NCBI RefSeq assembly: GCF_963666675.1
Contig: NZ_OY762929.1
Coordinates: 1,612,001 to 1,676,000, forward strand
Source of the DNA: an uncultured Desulfobacter sp.
GTDB lineage: Bacteria; Desulfobacterota; Desulfobacteria; Desulfobacterales; Desulfobacteraceae
Reading direction: 5' to 3'
Length of the DNA stretch: 64,000 nucleotides
Below the pieces are notes generated by a model. The model worked only from the letters and a program-made list of their open reading frames with translations, made no database searches and was not told the DNA's origin. Position 1 is the first letter of the stretch. The number at the start of each line of letters is the position of its first letter. The translations under genes and the position numbers were made by a program. This document shows positions 35,445 through 43,556 of the stretch, piece by piece.

Positions 35445-36328
35445 ATCCCCTCCCTGAGTTGGTGAACAGCATCTTTTTCCAGTGGATATACTAATATGGT
35501 TTTTACATCAGCGCCATGACGTTTGCCGAATCGGTCCATGCGCCCACGACCAGTGGTTTTCCCCAACTCAATCCAGGTCGATGCCCGATAACAGCCACCG
35601 TGGAATTGTTGTCGATCCACAAATGTCTCTACCAGCATGGGTTTAAGACCATACTGCTGTTCCCAATCATCTCTGAGTTCCCGGAGACTACATGACAGTA
35701 TCATGCTCGCTAAATTTTGGATGGGAGCAAGGATCAGAAAACGGCTGTTGTTCACCACCTTTTGTAGAGCGACCTTACGCCTTTCATCTGTCCAACCGAT
35801 CCATTCATCGCGAGCACGCATCCGCCAGGCAGGGCTTGAGAACTGGATGCACCCCACAATTTCTCGATGGGGACGGTTTACATAAATCAGATACTGCAAT
35901 CTGGCGCCAAAAGGCATTGCATATCCCAGGTAATGATGGCGACCGATGAGTTCCTTAAACAGATCCCTCTGCTCTCGATTCTGAACCCGCTGTATCTCAA
36001 GAGGTGTAAATTCTTCTACGCTGCCACGCAAAGTGCTGTGGGGTTGCTTACAGGGTGTTTGGGGAATACTCTTGTGAAAAACGATCTTTGTTTGTTGTTT
36101 CTTTTCAGGAAGGGTTAGAGCTCCCTTGGCCTCTAAAAGCTCCAAAAAATCACTACATTCCCGGACTTTTAGCCGATCATTAGGGCGTTTCCATTCCAGA
36201 AGTTCGCATACGGTATGTGCCAGTTCTCGTCGGCTAAGGCCTCCACAGGTAGCAACGACTTCCTGGATTAATGCGATTTCTTTACCGGTAAACTTTCGAC
36301 CACAAAAGGTTTGTTGCTTGATTTGCAT
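35441..36328 (-). CDS. DUF4338 (DruA-like) protein carried in the insertion sequence
   Basis: 295 aa. DUF4338 is the family of DruA, the signature protein of the Druantia anti-phage systems; its biochemical role is not known. Here the N-terminal part (1-110) is a winged-helix-like region with GGLSRRELAHTVCELLEW, and the core (about 115-290) holds HHYLGYAMPFGARLQYLIY, RARDEWIGWTDERR, VNNSRFLILAP, ASMILS and LVETFVDRQQFHGGCYRA split over the domain. It is translated just ahead of the transposase. The other Druantia genes (druB-E) are absent, so an accessory role in transposition or element maintenance is more likely than defence (inference). Confidence 0.85.
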   Translation of the reverse strand: MQIKQQTFCGRKFTGKEIALIQEVVATCGGLSRRELAHTVCELLEWKRPNDRLKVRECSDFLELLEAKGALTLPEKKQQTKIVFHKSIPQTPCKQPHSTLRGSVEEFTPLEIQRVQNREQRDLFKELIGRHHYLGYAMPFGARLQYLIYVNRPHREIVGCIQFSSPAWRMRARDEWIGWTDERRKVALQKVVNNSRFLILAPIQNLASMILSCSLRELRDDWEQQYGLKPMLVETFVDRQQFHGGCYRASTWIELGKTTGRGRMDRFGKRHGADVKTILVYPLEKDAVHQLREGI

Positions 36329-36524
36329 GTCATCTACCTCCCGCTATTCTTTCATAACGGAATTATGACTCGCTGTCCAGGAAATTTTTGCAATTTACAT
36401 CAGATAGTCACTGACAAATGAATTATCTTGCTGGAAAGCAGCATAAAAATAAGACTAACAACCCTGAACACCTTTAATGACCATGGCTTTCATATGTTTC
36501 AAAAGAGCCGCACCCAAATGAATT

Positions 36525-36633
36525 TGCGCTTCTTAGATAGCGTCCGCAACGTACACATCAATCAGGTTTGGTTTCGCCCGCTTTGACTGAGCCGATTTTC
36601 GTTGTCATCTTTTAGGGTAATCAGGAAAAGCAT
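36525..36633. other. pre-insertion parA end and leader of the kinase pseudogene
   Basis: Immediately after the right target duplication the sequence TGCGCTTCTTAGATAG continues the original parA frame to its native stop. The remaining 90 bp lead to the broken kinase gene. Confidence 0.6.
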
Positions 36634-38660
36634 ATGGGCTTAAGGACCCGCATCACTGCCTTTGTCGTTGTGTCTGTCAGTGCCGTCAATCTGGGGGTCT
36701 GTTTTTACATCACCCATCAGGTCAAGGTCCTTGAATTAGAGCGACTGCAGACCCAAATTGATAAATCCGCCTATCTGATGCGGATCATCAATACCCTTCC
36801 CCTCTATAATGTGGATTTGGAAAGTCTAAAAATGAATATGGAGACTTTTTTTGATGATGAAAATATGAAAAGCCTTTCCATCCATGATTCAGAAGTAAAC
36901 ATTAATATCAATCTAAAACGGCAGATGCCCCTGGGCGGCACCGATATAAAAAAAAGTTTTGTCATTGATTATAAAGGCTTGACCCTTGGGCGGCTGACTG
37001 TGGTTTACTCCACAGGATTGATTGAGAAAAAAATGGCCGGGTTTCAGACAAAAATGATAGTGGCAGCCGTGCTTATGACCTTGGCCGGCGCTGTGGTATT
37101 TTTTTTTCTGATTCGCATCATTACCGATCCGCTGGCAAAGCTTGTCCGAAGCACCTCTGATATCGCCGCAGGAGATTTTGACGGTGACATTGAGCAAACG
37201 GGTGTTGGAGAGGTCAAGACCCTCTCACATAACTTTGCCCGTATGTGCAATACACTGAAAAAACAGAAAAAAGAGATCCAAAATGCCGAGACAAAAATCG
37301 AAGATGTGATCCGCCATAAAAATAGGCAGAGCCGTTATTCCGTGCACCATGAGGTGCAGACGTCCTGTGTGAATAAATTTATTACGCAATCCATGACGGC
37401 TCAGTCCATACAGGACATTGCGCAAGTTTTTATTCCCATTGCCCAGCGGCTGATACCCGGGCCTTATTGTTTTGTGGGGCAGATCTGTGACCCGGAAAAT
37501 AATTTAAAGATTCTGGCGCTTTCAGATGAGGCCGAAAAAGAGTGTCCAAAGATAGAAGATGGCGTTTTAGATCGTGGATTTAGACGGCATATATCCGGGG
37601 GGTTGGTCCAAGCCATTACTTCTAAAGTCCCTGTAGTAGCCAACAACCTAAGCTTGGGTTCTGAATTTTCTTTAATGCCTGGAAAGCATCCGGCCTTCGA
37701 CACCATTATGGCCGTTCCTGTGCTACAGGGCAAAGATGTATTCGGCCTTGCCGTTTTTGCCGGAAAAGAGATCGGCTATACCCCAGAAGACCTTGCCGTG
37801 GCTTCGATGATGGCTATGGTGCTAGGGCGGCGCTAAATCTTCAAGGCCGGGAAGAAGAGAATCAACGGCTGGCAAGTATGATGGTCCAGTCCGAACGACT
37901 GATGTCAGTGGGCAAGCTTGCCGGCGGCATGGCCTATGAAATCAATGGCCCTTTAACCGGCATAGATCAGGCTGTCCAAGAAATATTCAACCGTGTTAAT
38001 GAACAGAATACTGAAAATTTGGCCGCGGCAGATAGAATCGGTCTAAGTTTTGATGACTTGGGGCGGTATCTGCTTGATCAGGGTGTCGTTAACAATCTAA
38101 ATGCGATTATGAACGCCGGTAAAAAGGCATCCGGAATTGTTGAAAATATGCTCTCTTTTTCCGGAATAACCACAGAGGGCTTTGTTATTGATGATATCTC
38201 ACGGCTTCTGGATCAAGCCCTTGAACTGGCGTCGGTTGAATATGGACTTGGGCAGGATTTTGATTTCAATGCCGTTCAGATTATGACGGATTACGACCCT
38301 GATTTGCCCAAAGTAAAATGCCGGGCCGGTGAATTAAAACAGGTATTTTTCCATATCCTGTCAAACGGGGCATATGCCATGGCCGGACACACGGACAATC
38401 CCTGCCCGACTTTTTTTATACGAACCTATAGTAAAGAAGATCAGGTCTGCGTTGAGATAAGAGATAATGGTCCGGGGATGTCCGAAACGATCAGTACGCG
38501 CATATTTGAACCCCTTTTTTCCACCAAGCCCGACAAAAGCGGCGCAGGACTTGGGCTCTCTTTGGCCCATTTTATCATCACAGAAAATCATAACGGTGCC
38601 GTTGAAGTGGAATCCACCCCTGGTGAAGGCACCTGCTTTAGAATATATCTGCCTTGTTAA
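36634..38660 (+). pseudogene. sensor histidine kinase, frameshifted and lacking the catalytic His
   Basis: Two open frames (36634-37836 and 37878-38660) join into one kinase if a single G is restored in the GGG at 37825-37827: frame 1 ends VLGRR-stop, while frame 3 continues ...AALNLQGREEENQRLAS into MMVQSERLMSVGKL. Domains: membrane segment (8-26), periplasmic part, second membrane segment (about 140-160), HAMP, GAF-like domain (about 245-400), DHp, HATPase (DNGPGM and GAGLGLSLAHF). The DHp reads GGMAYEINGPL with Tyr where the phospho-acceptor His should be. A terminator follows. Decay, a pseudokinase or (less likely) a sequencing error are the options. Confidence 0.8.
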
Positions 38661-38741
38661 TAACGGCCACGGGGCGACCCGACATATCACCACCTGCCAG
38701 GCTTGGATCCACAACAAAAGATAAAAGAAACTCAGGCGCAC

Positions 38742-38786
38742 TTGCGGCACCGGAACACATTTGTGATTTGGTGCCGCAACGTTTTT
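38742..38786 (+). terminator. rho-independent terminator
   Basis: 10-bp stem TTGCGGCACC (38742-38751) with GGTGCCGCAA (38770-38779), 18-base loop, then CGTTTTT. It lies after the broken kinase gene and before the convergent ACT gene. Confidence 0.65.
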
Positions 38787-38854
38787 AAGAACAAAAGTAC
38801 GCAAGAATAGTCCGGCTCAAATCCGTTTAAAAAAACTATTTTCTTACAGGCTTT

Positions 38855-39283
38855 TTAAAGGTTTGAGATTTCCTCTTTGTCTATGACCTTAATTCCTTGT
38901 TCGGCCAGGATAATTTTTGCCTTTTCAAGGTCATCAAAGCGGAAAATCATGATGGCATTTTTGCACTGGGGGTTGGCAAACGCATACATGTATTCGACGT
39001 TGACGCCTTGTTCACTCAAGGGGTCCAGCACCTGGTTCAGGCCGCCGGGTTCATCATTGACTTCCACGGCCAGAACACGGGTTTTACCCACGGTAAATCC
39101 CTGATCCCTAAGCGCCGCCGTGGCTTTTTCATTCTCGTTGACAATCAGCCGCAGCACACCGAAATCCGTGGTGTCCGCCAGGGAAAGCGCCCGAATATTG
39201 ACCCCGGCGTCCCTTAAAATGGCAGTGACTTCCGCAAGCCGCCCCTCTTTGTTTTCTATAAATATGGATATTTGTTCAGCCAT
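38855..39283 (-). CDS. tandem ACT domain protein
   Basis: 142 aa, two ACT domains (about 3-65 and 70-135): ISIFIENKEGRLAEVTAIL then LAVEVNDEPGGLNQVLDPL. ACT pairs bind amino acids. This protein is commonly found next to phenylacetate-CoA ligase in anaerobes; here it lies 15 bp downstream of paaK in the same direction, suggesting amino-acid (probably aromatic) sensing linked to that enzyme. Confidence 0.88.
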   Translation of the reverse strand: MAEQISIFIENKEGRLAEVTAILRDAGVNIRALSLADTTDFGVLRLIVNENEKATAALRDQGFTVGKTRVLAVEVNDEPGGLNQVLDPLSEQGVNVEYMYAFANPQCKNAIMIFRFDDLEKAKIILAEQGIKVIDKEEISNL

Positions 39284-39297
39284 AATAGTCTCCTTGG

Positions 39298-40602
39298 TTA
39301 AAATTGGCGGTTATCTATAACTCTGACAGCCTTGCCCTGGCTTCGTTCTATGGTTTTGGGCTCCACAAGGGCCACCTTGGCAGATACGCCTAAATGCTCC
39401 TTGATGTTATGTGAAATTTTGCCTTCCATGGTCTGCAGCCCCTTGATGTCATCGCTGAAGGAGGCGTCATCAATCTCCACTTTGACCGTCAGGGTGTCCA
39501 GGTTGTCTATCCGGTCAACGACAAGTTGATAATGGGGGGCAACTTCCCGGCTTTCCATGAGTACACTTTCAATCTGGGAGGGAAATACGTTGACGCCCCG
39601 GATGATCAGCATATCGTCCGTACGGCCCGTGGGTTTGTTCATGCGTATGTGGGTTCTGCCGCAGGTGCAGGGCACAGGATTCAAGGAGGTGAGGTCTTTG
39701 GTGCGGTAACGGATCACCGGAAAGGCTTCTTTGGTAATGGATGTAAACACGATTTCACCGGGATCTCCGGGGGGGAGGGGTTCCAGGGTGTCCGGATCAA
39801 CGATCTCCACAATGAAATGGTCTTCGGCAATATGAAGGCCTTTTTGTTCTTCAATGCACTCCACGGAAACGCCGGGCCCCATGACTTCAGACAGACCATA
39901 AATGTCGATGGCCTTGAGATCAAGTTTTGCCTCCAGTTCCTGACGCATTCTCTCCGTCCAGGGTTCTGCACCGAAAATACCCGATTTAAAAGAGAGTTCT
40001 TTGAAATCCACACCCATCTCATCGGCTACTTCAGCCAGATGAAGGATATAGGATGGTGTACCGCATAGAATTGTGGGCTTGAAATCCTGCATAATGGTAA
40101 TCTGACGTTTGGTGTTGCCGCCGGAAACAGGAATTACCGATGCACCCAGACGCTCCGCCCCATAGTGGGCCCCCAAACCGCCGGTGAAAAGACCATAACC
40201 CCAGGCGTTGTGGATGATGTCTCCGGGTGTACCGCCTGCGGCAGCCATACTTCTGGCCATCAGATCAGACCAGGTGCTGATATCCCGTTTGGTGTAGCCG
40301 ACCACCGTAGGTTTGCCCGTGGTACCGGAGGATGCGTGGATGCGGACCACCTGTTCCATGGGGACGGCAAACATCCGGTAGGGGTAGTTGTCCCGAAGAT
40401 CCTGTTTGGTGGTAAACGGCAGACGCCTTAAATCATCCAGCGTTTTTATGTCGGAAGGTTTGACTCCGGCTTTGTCGTAGGTTTCCTTATAAAAAGGAAC
40501 CGTGGCGTATATCCGTTCAATGGTGGTTTGAAGACGGCGAAGCTGGATCGCCTCCAGGCCCTCTCTGGGCATGGTCTCGAAGTCAATGTCGTATATGGGC
40601 AT
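39298..40602 (-). CDS. paaK: phenylacetate-CoA ligase
   Basis: 434 aa, usual length. Activates phenylacetate or related aryl acids with ATP and CoA. AMP-binding P-loop in IHASSGTTGKPTVVGYT (about 90-106), then an IYGLSEVMGPG core and YRTKDLTSL; the C-terminal domain has LIIRGVNVFPSQIE and the terminal lysine motif SQGKAVRV. Co-directional with the ACT gene. In sulfate reducers it usually serves aromatic amino-acid breakdown. Confidence 0.93.
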   Translation of the reverse strand: MPIYDIDFETMPREGLEAIQLRRLQTTIERIYATVPFYKETYDKAGVKPSDIKTLDDLRRLPFTTKQDLRDNYPYRMFAVPMEQVVRIHASSGTTGKPTVVGYTKRDISTWSDLMARSMAAAGGTPGDIIHNAWGYGLFTGGLGAHYGAERLGASVIPVSGGNTKRQITIMQDFKPTILCGTPSYILHLAEVADEMGVDFKELSFKSGIFGAEPWTERMRQELEAKLDLKAIDIYGLSEVMGPGVSVECIEEQKGLHIAEDHFIVEIVDPDTLEPLPPGDPGEIVFTSITKEAFPVIRYRTKDLTSLNPVPCTCGRTHIRMNKPTGRTDDMLIIRGVNVFPSQIESVLMESREVAPHYQLVVDRIDNLDTLTVKVEIDDASFSDDIKGLQTMEGKISHNIKEHLGVSAKVALVEPKTIERSQGKAVRVIDNRQF

Positions 40603-40627
40603 GTTTCATCTCCCTGGTTATCTGTTG

Positions 40628-40754
40628 TTTGGGCGCAAAATCGTTCATTTGCGGCCCTGCATAAAAATTTACAATCTTCACATACTACAGTAAACGTTGA
40701 TTGTAAATTTTTATGCGTGCTGCATGTGGGCAACGTATCGCCCAAGTACGGGTT
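40628..40754. repeat. palindromic intergenic repeat, copy 1
   Basis: An imperfect palindrome about 127 bp long with an 18-bp perfect core stem: GCATAAAAATTTACAATC near 40659-40676 and its complement near 40698-40715. Its outer parts (TTTGGGCG at the left; GCAACG, TCGCCCAAGTACGGGTT at the right) resemble those of the repeat at 55617. It lies between two minus-strand genes and may affect read-through. Confidence 0.65.
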
Positions 40755-40766
40755 GACGTTCAGGTT

Positions 40767-41555
40767 TTATTTAAGTGTGCCTTTGAATTCAGGCTTTCTT
40801 TTTTCCAGAAAAGCCGATGTGCCTTCTTTGGCATCGGCACTTGCAAAGGCAATGGCAAAGGCATCATTTTCAATCAGGCATCCGGTTTCAAGGTCACAAC
40901 CCAGACCTGCCTGTATCGCTTCTTTGGCAGCTCTCAGGGAAACGCATCCTTTGGCTGCAATGTTGTTGGCTGTTTTTTTGACCTCATCCATCAGGGATTC
41001 ATGGGGGCACACCTGGTTGACCATACCATATTCCAGGGCTTTGTCGGCAGTAATATTTCCGCCGGTGAAAATCATCTCCTTGGCCCTGTTTTTTCCCACA
41101 ATCCTGGCAAGCCGCTGGGTACCGCCAAAGCCGGGAATGAGTCCCAGGTTGATCTCAGGCAGTCCGAATATCGCTTTTTCCGAGGCATAGATAAAATCAC
41201 AGGCCAGGGCCACTTCACTGCCGCCGCCCAGGGCAAACCCGTTTACAGCAGCAATGGCCGGGAAGGGCAGGGCTTCAATTTTGGAGAACAGTCTCTGGCC
41301 TTTGCGGGAAAAGTACTTTGCCGCCAACGCGTCCATTTGGGTCAGTTCCGAGATATCCGCCCCGGCCACAAAGGATTTGTCTCCGGTGCCGGTTAAGATC
41401 AGTACCCGGATTTCATCGTTGGCCAGCACCTGGTCCAAGGCGACATCCAGTTCATCAAGCAGTGCATTGTTCAGCGCATTCAAGGCTTTGGGGCGATTAA
41501 AAGAGATCATGGCAACGGCACTGTCCATCTCAAGAAGAATGTTTTCAAATGACAT
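40767..41555 (-). CDS. enoyl-CoA hydratase/crotonase
   Basis: 262 aa from the ATG at 41555 (AAGGTGG 5 bp before it; the upstream GTG at 41564 lies inside that site). Hydrates enoyl-CoA, probably a short-chain substrate such as crotonyl-CoA. Both crotonase Glu are present: GFALGGGSEVALACD and FGLPEINLGLIPGFGG. The oxyanion-hole segment FVAGADISEL is kept. It lies upstream of paaK on the same strand with the palindromic repeat in between. Confidence 0.92.
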   Translation of the reverse strand: MSFENILLEMDSAVAMISFNRPKALNALNNALLDELDVALDQVLANDEIRVLILTGTGDKSFVAGADISELTQMDALAAKYFSRKGQRLFSKIEALPFPAIAAVNGFALGGGSEVALACDFIYASEKAIFGLPEINLGLIPGFGGTQRLARIVGKNRAKEMIFTGGNITADKALEYGMVNQVCPHESLMDEVKKTANNIAAKGCVSLRAAKEAIQAGLGCDLETGCLIENDAFAIAFASADAKEGTSAFLEKRKPEFKGTLK

Positions 41556-41729
41556 AAATTCCACCTTTTAATTGATTTTTATATTGTGTCATGGGGTGCC
41601 CATGGTTCTTCAACATACTGTTGGTGAACCAGGTCAACCTATGGCGGTTAGGTTTTGAAACCGGTTATTTGTTTTGTTTTTGTGAGGCATGGCCACCTGG
41701 CGGGCATTGGCAGATGTGATACCGCCGGA

Positions 41730-43556
41730 TTATATGTGCTGGGGGTTTGTGGCATTGATATACTTTTCTATTCCGTCGGCAATGGCGTTGCAGATGTCAT
41801 TGCGATAGGCGTCCGTCAGCAGACGTTTGCATTCAAGTTTGTTGGAGATAAAAGAGGATTCAATAAGAATCGCCGGCATCCGTGCCCCAAGCAGCACATA
41901 GAACGGTGCTTGTTTGACACCCAGATCACGGATTTTTGTGTATTTCTTTTTCATGCCCGTGATCATGGCTTTGTGAACGTCATTGGCAAGGCGGGTGGAC
42001 TCTTCGATTTTGGCATGTTTCATCAGATCATTGAGAATATAGGCCAGATCCGAGATATTTTTCTCGGATGTGGCATTTTCCCTGGCAGCCACGGCAATGG
42101 CCTGTTCGTCCGTGGCCAGGTTTAAAATATATGTTTCGATGCCGGACAGTTTTTTGCTTTTTGCGGCATTGCAGTGCATGGAGATAAACAGATCCGCCCG
42201 CTGGGTGTTGGCAATGGCCGTTCGTTCTTCCAGGGTCAGTTTCCGGTCTGTGGTCCGGGTCAGCAACACCTCGCAATTCAGGCGGCTGCGCAGTTTTTCG
42301 GCCAAAGTCGTTGCAAGTTTGAGAACAATATCCTTTTCCCATACCCCTTTGATGTATCCGGGGGCGCCGGGGTCCTTCCCGCCGTGGCCGGGATCAATGA
42401 CGATTTTTCTAACCCCCAAAGCCAGCTGGCGGGCAATGTCGGAGGATTTTAAATTGTCCGTGGTGACGCGGTCCGGTTTTCCCGTAAACGGTTTTGTGCC
42501 GGCTGTGCCGCCGTCGGCAAGCTGGTCGGAGGGAACGGTGGCATTTTTGCCCCACAGGTCAATAACGATACGGAACGGGTCTTTCAGTGAAAAAATTTTA
42601 TAATTATCAAAATCTTTTATATCCACCACCACCCGGACGGTGTGGGGGGCAAACTGCCCGGCCCGGGCCTGCTGGAGCAGATCATCATTGATGGGCGTGT
42701 GGTCCGGCACATTGCGGCCAAGCCTTGCCTGGTCAATGTCTATATACAGTCTCTGGAAAGGAACATGCAGGACCGGGTCTTTTTTTAATAGCTTATGGGT
42801 GTATTTTCGTTCATTTTTCGCATTTATCACGACCCGGGTGTATTCAGGGTTGGACCAGAAGCGCAGATCCGTAACCGTTGTATCTACTTTGGGCGGCTTC
42901 GGATCAGATTTACCATCTTTTTCACTGTCTTTGGTGGTCTCAGGACTGCAATACGCCGTATCCTGGGTGTTGTTTTCTATAATATCCGATACAATATCCG
43001 ACGGCTGCTGGTACTCACCAGTGTCGGCCGCCTCGGCCTGGGCCAGCTTTTGCCTGTGGTATTCTGCAATGGCTTTGTCATTGCGGGTCAGATTTTTTTG
43101 GGACCGCTTTATTTTTATGCCACGGTTGTTCGGGCGGGGCCTTGAGCGGTTTGCTGCGGCCAGGGTTCGGGCACGGGCGCTGTAGGCGCTTTGGGGATAA
43201 ATTCGTTTGATTCGGGCGATAATGTCATCGGCCCGGCTGTTCCAGTGGGCATTACCGGATCTTTTGGCAAGCTGGAAATAGAGTTCTGCCGCCTTATATA
43301 AACCGGCCGGTGCCCAGGAATTGCCGGGAAAGCTTTTGTGGATGGATTTGTACTTTTCAATACAGGTCAGCCAGGCGGAGACCTTGTTGATCTCCACCGA
43401 AGAGCGTTTTAATTTTTTAAGAGCGGTGTCTGCTGCCAGGTATCTGGCTTTGGCTGGATTGACGGCAAAGGCTGCCGCATTGGGCCAGGCAAACAGGTAA
43501 ACGCAGATTAGAACCGGGATAAAAACAGTGCGTATGCTGTTAATCCCAACGCTCAT
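41730..43556 (-). CDS. N-acetylmuramoyl-L-alanine amidase (AmiC type)
   Basis: 608 aa. Cleaves the amide between MurNAc and L-Ala in peptidoglycan, usually at division. Signal peptide (1-31), a TPR-like helical region (35-135), a low-complexity linker, an AMIN domain (about 230-345) for septal targeting and an Amidase_3 domain (about 390-600) with zinc ligands in IDPGHGGKDPG, WEKDIVL and ISMHCNA, and the catalytic Glu in AILIESSFIS. The start overlaps the mutS stop by 4 bp. Confidence 0.92.
   Translation of the reverse strand: MSVGINSIRTVFIPVLICVYLFAWPNAAAFAVNPAKARYLAADTALKKLKRSSVEINKVSAWLTCIEKYKSIHKSFPGNSWAPAGLYKAAELYFQLAKRSGNAHWNSRADDIIARIKRIYPQSAYSARARTLAAANRSRPRPNNRGIKIKRSQKNLTRNDKAIAEYHRQKLAQAEAADTGEYQQPSDIVSDIIENNTQDTAYCSPETTKDSEKDGKSDPKPPKVDTTVTDLRFWSNPEYTRVVINAKNERKYTHKLLKKDPVLHVPFQRLYIDIDQARLGRNVPDHTPINDDLLQQARAGQFAPHTVRVVVDIKDFDNYKIFSLKDPFRIVIDLWGKNATVPSDQLADGGTAGTKPFTGKPDRVTTDNLKSSDIARQLALGVRKIVIDPGHGGKDPGAPGYIKGVWEKDIVLKLATTLAEKLRSRLNCEVLLTRTTDRKLTLEERTAIANTQRADLFISMHCNAAKSKKLSGIETYILNLATDEQAIAVAARENATSEKNISDLAYILNDLMKHAKIEESTRLANDVHKAMITGMKKKYTKIRDLGVKQAPFYVLLGARMPAILIESSFISNKLECKRLLTDAYRNDICNAIADGIEKYINATNPQHI

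Larger units (their letters stand above)
33804..36515 (-). mobile_element. ISKra4-type insertion sequence with DruA-like passenger, complete copy
   Basis: 2712 bp. Terminal inverted repeats of at least 15 bp, GGGTGCGGCTCTTTT, at 33804-33818 and (inverted) 36501-36515. A 9-bp target duplication AAATGAATT flanks it (33795-33803 and 36516-36524). GGG ends, size and target duplication fit the ISKra4 family. Two genes on the minus strand, a DUF4338/DruA-like gene then the transposase, overlap by 4 bp. A second copy starts at 62600. Confidence 0.9.

Noticed and set aside
36634..38660. Two separate genes (sensor protein, then kinase)
   Set aside because: The coding sense continues across the gap in another frame without a ribosome site, and a single base restores one kinase of normal layout.
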